From Rickettsiales bacterium (GTDB taxonomy: Bacteria; Pseudomonadota; Alphaproteobacteria; Rickettsiales; UBA998): a stretch of 64,000 nt of DNA. Positions 27,882 to 36,560 of this stretch are shown here, one piece after another. The position numbers and the translations under genes were made by a program. The DNA is taken from NCBI GenBank assembly GCA_028279475.1, contig JANQNR010000017.1, positions 45,388 to 109,387 of the forward strand, in the 5' to 3' direction. Every line of letters starts with the position of its first letter. The stretch's first letter is position 1. Under the pieces are notes generated by a model. The model had not been told where the DNA came from and did not search any database. It was given only the letters and a program-made list of their open reading frames with translations.

Positions 27882-29645
27882 ATGCACCGTTTTGCTCAGG
27901 TTCACGACTATATTCTGCGACATGCCGTCCCTGCTGCACTGGGGGAACATCATGACGTGCCGGAAAAAGCATTGGCCAATATCACCGTTGAGTTGCCAAA
28001 AGACCCGACTCATGGCGATATGGCCACCAATGCCGCCATGGTGTTGGCAAAACCGGCAGGACAAAAGCCGCGCGCGCTGGCAGAAGCGATGCAAGCCAGC
28101 CTGGAAGCGTTCCCTTATATGCGCTCAGTGGACATTGCCGGTCCGGGCTTTATCAATATGACGTTTGAACCGGCCTTCTGGCTGAATGAACTGCCCGTGA
28201 TTCTGAAAGAACTCGTTGGTTACGGAAATTCGGCCATCGGCAAGGGACAACGCATCAATGTGGAATATGTCTCTGCCAACCCGACCGGCCCGATGCATAT
28301 CGGTCATGCGCGCGGTGCCGTGGTCGGCGATGCGCTGGCACGGCTCTTACAAAAGGCCTCGTTTGAGGTCACCAAGGAATATTACATCAATGATGCCGGA
28401 GCGCAGGTGGGGACACTGGCGCGCTCTGCCCTGCTACGCTACCGTGAAGCGCATGGCGAATCCATCACCATCCCGGAGGGGATGTATCCGGGCGACTATC
28501 TGATCGGTGTTGGTGAAGGGCTCAAACATACATACGGCGATACATTGCTGAACGCATCGGACGATGAGACGTCCTGGCTGGCAGACGTCCAAACCTTCGC
28601 CGTCGATGCGATGATGGCGATGATTCGCGATGATCTAAGACTGCTGGGTATCGAACATGACGTGTTTACCTCCGAACAGGCACTGAAGGATCATGGCTGG
28701 CTGGAGCAAGGACTGGACACTCTGACAAAAAAAGACCTACTCTATCGCGGTACCTTAGAGCCACCGAAGGGTAAAGCGCCGCCAGAGGACTGGGAACCGT
28801 CCGAACAAACGCTGTTTCGTTCTACGTCCTATGGCGATGACTCAGACCGCCCGGTGATAAAATCCAACGGTGACTATACCTATTTCGCCGGTGACATTGC
28901 CTATACTACGCAGAAAATTTCGCGCGGATTTGACACGTTAGTGATGGTATTGGGCGCCGATCATGGCGGTTATGTCGCACGCATGAAAGCGCTAACTGAA
29001 GCACTTAGCGATGGCGCTACCGAGATGAGTCTCCATCTGTGCCAGCTAGTCAAACTGATGGATGGTGGTGAACCGATCAAGATGTCCAAGCGCGCCGGGT
29101 CGTTCGTCACCGTGCGGGATGTCACGGAAGCGGTGGGTAAAGATGTATTACGGTTTATCATGCTCACGCGAAAACCCGAACAGCCGCTGGATTTTGATCT
29201 ACAAAAGGTCAGGGAACAGTCTCGTGAAAACCCGGTCTTTTATGTGCAATATGCCCATGCGCGCTGCAAGTCGGTACTGCGCATGGCGCGTGAACAAATG
29301 CCGGAAACCGTGCAAGCCTCCGCTATGCCGGAACAGGTGGATATGAGCTTGTTGCACCATAAGGCGGAATTGCACCTGGTCAAAACCATGGCCAGCTATC
29401 CCCGCCAGGTGGAAGCGGCGGCACGGATGTTCGAACCGCATCGCATCGCTTATTATTTACAGGAACTGGCGGCAGAGTTTCATGCCTTGTGGAATCTGGG
29501 CAATGACGACCCGGCGCAGCGCTTTATCATTGAGGATCATCCGGCACTAACGACGGCTCGGCTGATGCTGGCGCGCTGTGTCGCCACAGTGCTGGCCTCC
29601 GGATTGCAGATTCTAGGGGTTGAGCCGGCGGAAGAAATGCGTTAA
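27882..29645 (+). CDS. argS: Arginyl-tRNA synthetase
   Basis: A 587-residue class I synthetase that charges tRNA-Arg. After the N-terminal additional domain come VEYVSANPTGPMHIGHARGA (HIGH motif), the catalytic Rossmann fold, MVLGADHGGYVARMKA and IKMSKRAGSFVTVRD (KMSK-type motif), and a helical anticodon-binding domain ending AGVLASGLQILGVE-like (VLASGLQILGVE). First of a run argS - SPOR - nagZ, a conserved order in alphaproteobacteria. Confidence 0.97.
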   Translation: MHRFAQVHDYILRHAVPAALGEHHDVPEKALANITVELPKDPTHGDMATNAAMVLAKPAGQKPRALAEAMQASLEAFPYMRSVDIAGPGFINMTFEPAFWLNELPVILKELVGYGNSAIGKGQRINVEYVSANPTGPMHIGHARGAVVGDALARLLQKASFEVTKEYYINDAGAQVGTLARSALLRYREAHGESITIPEGMYPGDYLIGVGEGLKHTYGDTLLNASDDETSWLADVQTFAVDAMMAMIRDDLRLLGIEHDVFTSEQALKDHGWLEQGLDTLTKKDLLYRGTLEPPKGKAPPEDWEPSEQTLFRSTSYGDDSDRPVIKSNGDYTYFAGDIAYTTQKISRGFDTLVMVLGADHGGYVARMKALTEALSDGATEMSLHLCQLVKLMDGGEPIKMSKRAGSFVTVRDVTEAVGKDVLRFIMLTRKPEQPLDFDLQKVREQSRENPVFYVQYAHARCKSVLRMAREQMPETVQASAMPEQVDMSLLHHKAELHLVKTMASYPRQVEAAARMFEPHRIAYYLQELAAEFHALWNLGNDDPAQRFIIEDHPALTTARLMLARCVATVLASGLQILGVEPAEEMR

Positions 29646-29654
29646 CGATAGGTC

Positions 29655-30575
29655 ATGATGGAACAGATGAACGATTATGATGCGGAATTTGAACAGCGTA
29701 CCGGCAGTACCACTGGTAATGGCGGGTTGCGCTGGATGTCCATGCTGGTAATTATCCTGATTATTTTCGGGTTTTTCTCACTGGTCTGGTACGCGTATAA
29801 TACCTCGGTCAATGAACGGCAGGAAACCATTGCCGTGATCGGGGCACCGCAGGAGCATTTCAAGCAGAAGCCGGAAGATCCGGGCGGGATGGAAGTACGG
29901 CATAAGGACATTGAAGCCTATCAGCTGATGCGCCAGTCCCCCACCATACGCGATGAGATTGCGAAGGTGGAACGGCTATTGCCTGCCCCCGATGCACCGG
30001 TGAATGTGGAAGTCACACCGGTAGACCCGACCGTCAACGATGAAGTGAACCGCATTAATCAAGCAGAAGCGGCCATGGTGACTGCTCCTTCTCAGGAATC
30101 GTCATCCCCGAAAGAGATGCAGGAAGTATCAACGCCTCCTCTGGAAGAAAAGGTGCAAGAAACCCCTGAACCCACCACGGAAGTACTGATTTCCGAGGCG
30201 ACCGCGCCTCCCCCTCCTGCCCCTGCGCCCAAACCTGCACCAATTCCTGTTCCTGCGCCTCCACCAGCTCCGGCACCGAAGCCCGTTCCAGCACCACTGC
30301 CGGCACCAACAGCTCAGCCAGCCCCCACTGGTGATGTCTACATCCAGTTTGCAGCACTACGCTCACAGGCGGAAGCCAATCGGCTCTGGCAGAAGATTCA
30401 GGCCAAGCATAGCGATCTAATTGCCGGGCACCCGCATATGGTGCAGGATGTGAATATTCCGGGTAAGGGGACGTTTTATCGTCTCCGCGCCACCGGGTTT
30501 TCTTCAAAGAGCGTTGCCAATGCCATCTGTTCTACCCTCAAATCCCGTGGGCAGGATTGTCTGGTGGCGCGCTAG
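29655..30575 (+). CDS. SPOR-domain inner-membrane protein
   Basis: A 306-residue protein with a cytoplasmic N-terminus, one TM helix (MLVIILIIFGFFSLVWYAY, residues about 30-50), a long Pro/Ala-rich periplasmic linker and a C-terminal SPOR domain (VYIQFAALRSQAEANRLWQK and FYRLRATGFSSKSVANAIC). SPOR domains bind glycan strands lacking stem peptides at the septum, so a division or cell-wall role is likely. It sits 9 bp after argS and 5 bp before nagZ. Confidence 0.9.
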   Translation: MMEQMNDYDAEFEQRTGSTTGNGGLRWMSMLVIILIIFGFFSLVWYAYNTSVNERQETIAVIGAPQEHFKQKPEDPGGMEVRHKDIEAYQLMRQSPTIRDEIAKVERLLPAPDAPVNVEVTPVDPTVNDEVNRINQAEAAMVTAPSQESSSPKEMQEVSTPPLEEKVQETPEPTTEVLISEATAPPPPAPAPKPAPIPVPAPPPAPAPKPVPAPLPAPTAQPAPTGDVYIQFAALRSQAEANRLWQKIQAKHSDLIAGHPHMVQDVNIPGKGTFYRLRATGFSSKSVANAICSTLKSRGQDCLVAR

Positions 30576-30580
30576 GAATT

Positions 30581-31546
30581 ATGACTTCTTTAGCGCCAGT
30601 GATTTTTGGATTGGAGGGTGTCACCCTCACCGAGCGAGAGACAGCGCTGTTCACACAGGTTCGCCCCGTGGGCTATATTCTCTTTACCCGCAATTGCGAT
30701 ACACCGGCGCAACTCAGTGAGTTAACAGCCTCCCTCAAGGCCCTGCACACCGACTACCAACCACTAATTCTGATCGACCAGGAAGGCGGACGCGTAGCAA
30801 GGCTGCGTGCTCCTTACTGGGAAGCTCCCCCGCCTCCAGGTGATTTTGCAGACATGGTGGGCACGCAAGGACTGGACGCCGCCTGTAATGCCACTTGTAA
30901 TAACAGTATCCAGATTGCACAGGCGCTCTCGCGCCATGGCATCAATGTCAACTGCATGCCCATGGCTGATATACGTTTTGCACACAGCCATGATATTATC
31001 GGTGATCGCGCTTACGGCACCACCCCGGATCAGGTTATTGCCCTGGCGCGTGCCGCTGCCGACGGGTTGTTACGCCACAGCGTGCTGCCGGTACTGAAAC
31101 ACCTGCCCGGTCATGGTCGTGCGACGGCCGACAGCCATGAAACTCTTCCCGTGGTCGATGCATCGCGCACAGAACTGGAAACCGATTTCGCTCCATTCCG
31201 GGCACTAGCGGATCTGCCGCTCGGCATGACAGCGCATATCCGCTACACGGCACTGGATGCAGAACTGCCGGCCACGCTCTCCCCAACCATGATCCGCCTG
31301 ATCCGTGAAGATATCGGGTTTACTAACCCGTTGATGACCGATGATCTGTGCATGAAAGCGCTTGACGGCACCCCAGGAGAGCTGGCCTGCCGCAGTCTGG
31401 ATGCCGGGTGTGATCTGGTGCTGCATTGTAACGGCGACATCAACGCGATGGAACAGATCGCCGCGTCACTGGACAAGGGCGGCTATGCACCATTCACATT
31501 GGAACGGTTGGACAGTATTTATAGCACCTTGTCTGGCACCAGCTAA
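30581..31546 (+). CDS. nagZ: Beta-N-acetylhexosaminidase (GH3)
   Basis: A cytoplasmic enzyme of about 321 residues that removes GlcNAc from anhydromuropeptides during cell-wall recycling. It has LILIDQEGGRVARLR, the catalytic loop VLKHLPGHGRATADSHE with its general acid/base His, and the nucleophile Asp in LMTDDLCMKAL. I place the start at ATG 30581 (MTSLAPVIFGLEG), just after the SPOR gene stop and a TAGGA site; an upstream ATG at 30557 would overlap the SPOR gene. Its end overlaps pheS by 4 bp. Confidence 0.95.
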   Translation: MTSLAPVIFGLEGVTLTERETALFTQVRPVGYILFTRNCDTPAQLSELTASLKALHTDYQPLILIDQEGGRVARLRAPYWEAPPPPGDFADMVGTQGLDAACNATCNNSIQIAQALSRHGINVNCMPMADIRFAHSHDIIGDRAYGTTPDQVIALARAAADGLLRHSVLPVLKHLPGHGRATADSHETLPVVDASRTELETDFAPFRALADLPLGMTAHIRYTALDAELPATLSPTMIRLIREDIGFTNPLMTDDLCMKALDGTPGELACRSLDAGCDLVLHCNGDINAMEQIAASLDKGGYAPFTLERLDSIYSTLSGTS

Positions 31547-32571
31547 AACCCGTAATGCTGCAACCAGGGCGCATCGGAATCGAAGAAGGTACGTAGATCG
31601 GGGATGTTGTATTTCAGCATGGCAAGGCGCTCGACCCCCATGCCAAAGGCAAAGCCCTGATGGGTTGCCGGATCGAGGTCACAGGCGCGCAGCACATTCG
31701 GATGCACCATCCCGCAGCCCATCACTTCCAGCCAGTCATCGCGACCCCCGATCGTGATGTCCTCTCGGCTGCGCGAACAGCCAATGTCAATCTCTGCCGA
31801 TGGCTCCGTGAACGGGAAGAAGCTTGGACGGAACCGGATGTCCAGATCATCCTTGCCGAAGAACAGGCGCAGGAACTGGCTGACACAGCCTTTCAAATGT
31901 CCCATCGTCACGTCCTTATCAATCACCAGCCCTTCCACCTGATGGAACATCGGGGTATGCGTCAGGTCGGAATCACAGCGAAACGTCGCGCCAGGCGCAA
32001 TAATGCGGATAGGCGGTGCCTCGGAGCGCATGGTACGAATCTGCACCGGTGACGTGTGGGTACGCAGCACATACTCCTTCGCATCATCACCCCCTTCAAT
32101 ATAGAATGTATCATGCATCTGCCGCGCCGGGTGGTGCGCCGGAATGTTCAGCGCCGTAAAATTATGGTCGTCATCTTCAATCAGCGGGCCGGTACGAATG
32201 GAAAAGCCCATCAACTCGAAAATCTCATGAATTTCCTGCATGACCTGTGAAATAGGATGGCGCTTACCCAACCGCCAGGGGGATCCATCCAGCGTCACAT
32301 CGGCCACATCCTCCGCCAGACGACGGGACTCTTCTGCTTGTTCCAGCGCCAGACGTCGCTGCTCAATGGCCTCTGCCAGCTGCTGCTTGAGTACATTGAG
32401 TTCCTTACCACGTGTCTTGCGCTCTTCCGGCGGCAATGATGCCACGCCTTTGAGCGCCTCGGTCAACGTTCCCTTTTTTCCTAAGAGCGATACACGCACA
32501 CTTTCCAGCGTATCAATATCCTCGCTGGAGTGAATCTGCTTAAGTTGCTCGGCGAATGCCGCCATCGCCAT
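31543..32571 (-). CDS. pheS: Phenylalanyl-tRNA synthetase alpha subunit
   Basis: A 342-residue catalytic subunit of the class II enzyme. The N-terminal coiled coil (about 1-90) is followed by GKRHPISQVMQEIHEIF, NIPAHHPARQMHDTFY, VLRTHTSPVQIRTM (motif 2 area), FFPFTEPSAEIDI and GFAFGMGVERLAMLKY (motif 3). The start overlaps the rplT stop as TAATG. The beta subunit gene pheT, usually next in line, is absent: the next gene is nagZ in opposite orientation. Confidence 0.97.
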   Translation of the reverse strand: MAMAAFAEQLKQIHSSEDIDTLESVRVSLLGKKGTLTEALKGVASLPPEERKTRGKELNVLKQQLAEAIEQRRLALEQAEESRRLAEDVADVTLDGSPWRLGKRHPISQVMQEIHEIFELMGFSIRTGPLIEDDDHNFTALNIPAHHPARQMHDTFYIEGGDDAKEYVLRTHTSPVQIRTMRSEAPPIRIIAPGATFRCDSDLTHTPMFHQVEGLVIDKDVTMGHLKGCVSQFLRLFFGKDDLDIRFRPSFFPFTEPSAEIDIGCSRSREDITIGGRDDWLEVMGCGMVHPNVLRACDLDPATHQGFAFGMGVERLAMLKYNIPDLRTFFDSDAPWLQHYGF

Positions 32572-32939
32572 TAAGCTGCTTTGGAGGCCAGTGCCGTTTT
32601 CACCTGCTTCACCACAGCGGCAAAGGCATCCGGCTCACGCACAGCCATATCGGCTAGCACTTTGCGATCCAGTTCAATCCCGGCCAGCTTCAACCCACCG
32701 ATAAATTGTGAGTAAATCAGTTCGTGCTCGCGCACGGCAGCATTAATCCGCTGAATCCACAGGCTACGAAAGTTACGTTTTTTTGCCTTACGGTCGCGAT
32801 ACGCATATTGCAGCCCTTTCTCAGCACGATTACGCGCCAGACGGTAACAATTCTTCGAACGACCGCGATAGCCCTTGGCTAAACCAACAATTTTCTTACG
32901 GCGTGCGCGGCTTGCTACACTATTTGTTGCTCGTGACAT
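32571..32939 (-). CDS. rplT: 50S ribosomal protein L20
   Basis: A 122-residue basic rRNA-binding protein with the family N-terminus [20 protein letters not shown] and the core [36 protein letters not shown] and [12 protein letters not shown]. It is needed early in 50S assembly. It lies 9 bp downstream of rpmI; in many bacteria L20 represses its own operon by binding the leader mRNA. Confidence 0.97.
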   Translation of the reverse strand: MSRATNSVASRARRKKIVGLAKGYRGRSKNCYRLARNRAEKGLQYAYRDRKAKKRNFRSLWIQRINAAVREHELIYSQFIGGLKLAGIELDRKVLADMAVREPDAFAAVVKQVKTALASKAA

Positions 32940-32948
32940 ACAATCCTC

Positions 32949-33149
32949 CTATCGGCCATATGGCATAAATTGTTGTACAATCCGGCTATCAGCCTCGCTC
33001 ATCACCGTGGTGCCTCGCTGCTTGCGGATGAAGGATTTGGAACGCTTTACCATCCCATGACGCTTCCCCGCCACATTGCGCTTGACCTTGCCGGTCGCTG
33101 TCAGCTTGAAGCGTCCCTTGACGCTTGATTTCGTCTTTAATTTTGGCAT
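32949..33149 (-). CDS. rpmI: 50S ribosomal protein L35
   Basis: A 66-residue basic protein ([57 protein letters not shown]). I place the start at the ATG ending at 33149, with AGGAGA a few bases upstream, not at the longer in-frame start at 33197. It leads the rpmI-rplT-pheS operon. infC is not upstream. Confidence 0.97.
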   Translation of the reverse strand: MPKLKTKSSVKGRFKLTATGKVKRNVAGKRHGMVKRSKSFIRKQRGTTVMSEADSRIVQQFMPYGR

Positions 33150-33171
33150 TTGTGTCTCCTGTTGCAATTTG

Positions 33172-33246
33172 CTATACTCACACTCCATTTCACTCATTCA
33201 AAGGCATGCCAATACGCCCGAACGATTGGGTGGAGTGTGTATATAG
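33172..33246. repeat. Imperfect inverted repeat across the rpmI leader and -10 region
   Basis: CTATACTCACACTCCA (33172-33187) and TGGAGTGTGTATATAG (33231-33246) are inverted with 14 of 16 pairs, 43 bases apart. One arm overlaps the predicted -10 box, so it would act in DNA, for example as an operator, unless the true start is further upstream. Confidence 0.5.
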
Positions 33247-33268
33247 AAAAAAAACCACTACCTGACAA
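33240..33268 (-). promoter_or_regulatory. Sigma-70-like promoter of rpmI-rplT-pheS
   Basis: On the minus strand, TTGTCA (33268-33263), a 17-base spacer with eight T, then TATATA (33245-33240). Transcription would start near 33233, about 84 bases before rpmI. Confidence 0.65.
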
Positions 33269-33288
33269 GCACTAAATCACCATTCAGT

Positions 33289-34848
33289 ATGAGCTTTCTG
33301 AGTAATCTTCCAATCCGGCGTAAGCTGATGATTATCATCATGAGCGTAGCTGTCACTGCAGTGGGCGTAACAACGTTCTCCATGTCGGTGATCGGTGTCT
33401 TTAACTTACAGGAAACATTGCGTCGCGAAATTGAAATGGCGGCGAATATCGTGGGTGAACGCAACAAATTCTCCATTCAATTCGGGAACCAGGTGGAAGT
33501 CACCCATAATCTGGAAGTGTTCAAAGTACGTCCTTCTGTTCGTCGCGCCTGTATTTATGATGAACGTGGCCATGTTTTTGCATTTTATCCGATGCCTTCC
33601 GATCAGGCAGCCGGATTTCTCAATACGGAATCCGGGTTTCGTGCCGCTGCCCAATGCCCGTTATTCAACGCCGAACTAACCCGTATGCGGGACGGCAATA
33701 TTGAAACTTACCGGCATATTCGGCTAGGAGAACAACGAGTTGGCGGTATTTATATTCAATCGGATTTGCGGCAGATCGACCAGTATATCAATAACAAAAT
33801 CTATACGGCATTGGCAGTCATTCTTGCCGTCTTCACGCTTTCCTATTTACTGGCGCTGCGCCTTCAGAAGGAAATTTCCCGCCCGATTCTGGAATTGGCC
33901 AACGTAGCAACCCGCGTCTCCGCCTATAAGGATTATTCGTACCGGGTACTGGCTAAAAAATCGGAAGAAGATATTGATCGGGATTATTCACGCGAAGTAG
34001 CCACCCTTGTAAAATCCTTTAACACCATGCTCAGCGACATTGAACAGCATGAAGCAGATTTACAGCGTCATTACAACGAACTGGAACGTGCCAAGGAAGC
34101 AGCAGAGAGCGCCAACCTGGCCAAATCCCAATTTCTGGCCAGTATCAGTCATGAATTACGTACCCCACTTAATGCCATTATCGGATTTTCTACCATCATC
34201 AGCAGTCAGCTCTTTGGCGAGATTAATAAAAAATACCTGGAATATTCCAAGGACATCTACGATTCCGGCGTACACTTACTGGAAGTGATTAATGATATAC
34301 TTGATTTGTCTAAAGCGGAATCCGGCTATCTGGTATTACAGCCTGAACAAATGGATATGCGTAAGACCGTTGATAAATGCCTGAAGATTCTCTCCGGCAC
34401 TTCCGAAAAAGCCGGCGTCAGCATCAAAACGGAGCTCTCTGACGACATGCCCCCCTTGATTGCTGATCGTGTACGCATGATTCAGATCCTGATTAACCTG
34501 ATATCCAATGCCATCAAGTTCAGCGACCATGGCGGCACCATCACTATATCTATCAAACACAGGCAGGGAGAAGCAGATCAGTCATTGTTTCATATTCGTG
34601 TGGAAGATCACGGCATTGGCATGACGCAAGCAGAGATAGAGACAGCATTCCAGAGTTTCGGGCAGATTGACAGCGGCCTCAACCGGAAATATGAAGGTGC
34701 CGGTCTAGGTTTGCCGCTTACCAAAAAACTGGTTGATCTTCACCATGGCTCCATCTACATCGAAAGTACGCCCGGTCACGGCACGACCGTACGTGTAGTG
34801 ATCCCGTCACAACCGCTAACGCCTGATGTTCCGGAAAGCTTTACGTAA
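33289..34848 (+). CDS. Membrane sensor histidine kinase (HAMP-HisKA-HATPase)
   Basis: A 519-residue two-component kinase. It has a TM helix at residues about 13-40 ([19 protein letters not shown]), a periplasmic sensor region to about 165 with a PDC/CHASE8-like look, a second TM helix ([17 protein letters not shown]) and a HAMP linker. A coiled coil leads to the HisKA domain with phospho-acceptor His288 in [14 protein letters not shown]. The HATPase has the N box [12 protein letters not shown], the G1 box VEDHGIGM and the G2 box [12 protein letters not shown]. No response regulator gene is adjacent, so it is an orphan kinase, of the type related to DivJ/PleC cell-cycle kinases. The signal is unknown. 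Confidence 0.92.
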   Translation: MSFLSNLPIRRKLMIIIMSVAVTAVGVTTFSMSVIGVFNLQETLRREIEMAANIVGERNKFSIQFGNQVEVTHNLEVFKVRPSVRRACIYDERGHVFAFYPMPSDQAAGFLNTESGFRAAAQCPLFNAELTRMRDGNIETYRHIRLGEQRVGGIYIQSDLRQIDQYINNKIYTALAVILAVFTLSYLLALRLQKEISRPILELANVATRVSAYKDYSYRVLAKKSEEDIDRDYSREVATLVKSFNTMLSDIEQHEADLQRHYNELERAKEAAESANLAKSQFLASISHELRTPLNAIIGFSTIISSQLFGEINKKYLEYSKDIYDSGVHLLEVINDILDLSKAESGYLVLQPEQMDMRKTVDKCLKILSGTSEKAGVSIKTELSDDMPPLIADRVRMIQILINLISNAIKFSDHGGTITISIKHRQGEADQSLFHIRVEDHGIGMTQAEIETAFQSFGQIDSGLNRKYEGAGLGLPLTKKLVDLHHGSIYIESTPGHGTTVRVVIPSQPLTPDVPESFT

Positions 34849-34946
34849 ATTTTACCAATTCGCGTTAGAAGTAGGGAGAGTATGACACATTTACAGAGCT
34901 AACATAGCCTTGTGTAATACGAACAGTTGATTCAGGAGCATATGCC

Positions 34947-35405
34947 GTGAAAGATAATTATATTGATCTGATTCTGTCGATTGAACGCCTTCACCGACGA
35001 TTTCTTGATGTCGTTAAAAGTGAGTTAGATCGCCTGAAGATTGAAGATGTAAATAACGTACAGACATTGATCCTGTACAATATCAGCGATGAAGAACTCA
35101 CGGTTGGTGAACTCACAAACCGTGGATACTATCTCGGCTCCAACGTATCTTATAACGTCAAGAAACTGGTGGAAAATGAGTACCTTGTACAAGAACGTGC
35201 TCCGCATGACAAACGTTCCGTCAAAATCCGCTTATCCGACAAGGGACTCCAGCTTTGCAATGTCGTGGATGAACTGTACGAACGCCATGTCGGCATGCTG
35301 AATCAAACCGGTTTCTCACAAGATGACATGCAGATGTTGACAAAATTATTAGGCAATTTGGAAACCTTCTGGTCAGGACAATTGTCTCAGGGATACAAGC
35401 ACTAA
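34947..35405 (+). CDS. ldtR: MarR family regulator, LdtR type
   Basis: A 152-residue winged-helix protein. IERLHRRFLDVVKSELDRL, VNNVQTLILYNISDEELTV, TNRGYYLGSNVSYNVKKLVE and APHDKRSVKIRLSDKG match LdtR of Rhizobiales/Liberibacter, which controls an L,D-transpeptidase gene and osmotic tolerance. The start is GTG with AGGAG 8 bases upstream (34934-34938). No ldt gene is adjacent. The palindrome at 35459-35477 before the TAXI gene is a possible binding site, but that is inference. Confidence 0.82.
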   Translation: MKDNYIDLILSIERLHRRFLDVVKSELDRLKIEDVNNVQTLILYNISDEELTVGELTNRGYYLGSNVSYNVKKLVENEYLVQERAPHDKRSVKIRLSDKGLQLCNVVDELYERHVGMLNQTGFSQDDMQMLTKLLGNLETFWSGQLSQGYKH

Positions 35406-35458
35406 ACCCCCTGCAAAACTGAGGTTTTCCGCCACCCTTAAGGAAAATTGCTTGTCAG

Positions 35459-35477
35459 CTATCAGATCATCTGATAG
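35459..35477. promoter_or_regulatory. Perfect 8-bp inverted repeat (candidate operator)
   Basis: CTATCAGA-TCA-TCTGATAG lies 32 bases before the TAXI gene start and 54 bases after the ldtR stop. Its size and symmetry fit a dimeric MarR-type repressor, and there is no T run, so it is unlikely to be a terminator. Confidence 0.5.
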
Positions 35478-35508
35478 GCTCCCGAAAAAACAGCTTAGGG
35501 AGCTATTC

Positions 35509-36504
35509 ATGCAGATTCTTCGTCATGCCAAATCTCTGGTTAAAACACTTATCGTTGTTTCCTGTAGCGTTGCCGTACTTGGTGGCGGCGATGCGCAAGC
35601 GGAACGAAAGTTTATTACATTTGGTACCGCAGGCGTCACCGGCGTCTACTACCCGGTAGGCGGAACCATTTGCCGCCTGATTAACCGCAAAGCGAAAGAT
35701 CACGGCATTCGTTGTACCGTTGAATCCACAGGAGGCTCCATTTATAATCTGAATGCATTGCGCCAGGGCGAACTGGATCTGGCATTTGCACAATCTGACT
35801 GGCATTATGCCTCCTATCTGGGAGAAGGTGTTTTCACCGATCAGGGGTCTGACAAGAACCTACGTTCAGTCTTCTCACTGCACAGTGAGGCATTGACACT
35901 CGTTGCAAGAGAAGATTCTGGCATCAAGAGCTTTGATGATCTTAAAGACAAGCGATTCAACATCGGTAATCCGGGCTCTGGCACGCGCTCAACGGTGGAG
36001 GAACTGCTGAAACAAAAAGGCTGGGATAAAAGCGTCTTTTCACTCGCTTCAGAATTTAAAGCATCTGAACAAGCACAGAAACTCTGTGACAACCAAATTG
36101 ATGCCTTCGCTTTTAACACCGGTCACCCGAACGGCTCTGTACAAGAAGTCACGTCTACCTGCGACACGCGTATCGTGCCTGTCGTTGGCGATACGGTAGA
36201 TAGTCTGGTTAAAAAATATTCCTTCTACGCACCGGCAACGATTCCCGGCGGCATGTATACCAATAACCCGGATGATGTCCCTACCTATGGTGTGATGGCA
36301 ACGGTTGTTACTTCCGCAGATGTGGATGAGGAATTGATTTACCAAGTGGTGAAGGCTGTTTTTGATAATTTTGACAATTTCAAAACGACACACCCGATTC
36401 TTTCCTACCTGACAAAAGAGCAAATGCTGACGAATGGACTAACTGCTCCAATGCATGACGGAGCAAAACGCTACTATGTGGAAGCCGGTCTGATTGAAGA
36501 ATAA
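35509..36504 (+). CDS. TAXI family TRAP transporter solute-binding protein
   Basis: A periplasmic protein of about 331 residues. ATG at 35509 is preceded by TAGGGAG and starts a signal peptide (TLIVVSCSVAVLGGGDAQA). The mature part has the TAXI features: FITFGTAGVTGVYYPVGGTI, then RCTVESTGGSIYNL, LDLAFAQSDWHY and KRFNIGNPGSGTRSTVEELL. TAXI proteins capture dicarboxylates or glutamate-like acids; the ligand is unknown here. An upstream TTG at 35452 is less likely because it would put the palindrome in the coding region and bury the signal peptide. It is followed by its permease. Confidence 0.92.
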   Translation: MQILRHAKSLVKTLIVVSCSVAVLGGGDAQAERKFITFGTAGVTGVYYPVGGTICRLINRKAKDHGIRCTVESTGGSIYNLNALRQGELDLAFAQSDWHYASYLGEGVFTDQGSDKNLRSVFSLHSEALTLVAREDSGIKSFDDLKDKRFNIGNPGSGTRSTVEELLKQKGWDKSVFSLASEFKASEQAQKLCDNQIDAFAFNTGHPNGSVQEVTSTCDTRIVPVVGDTVDSLVKKYSFYAPATIPGGMYTNNPDDVPTYGVMATVVTSADVDEELIYQVVKAVFDNFDNFKTTHPILSYLTKEQMLTNGLTAPMHDGAKRYYVEAGLIEE

Positions 36505-36560
36505 GCAGCAATCAATCGTAGATTTTTGCTTATAACTTGTCGATAGGTTTCCGGTAGCAG

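Noticed and set aside
33150..33197. Longer rpmI start
   Set aside because: L35 proteins start MPKLKTK; the ATG at 33149 with AGGAGA upstream fits that.
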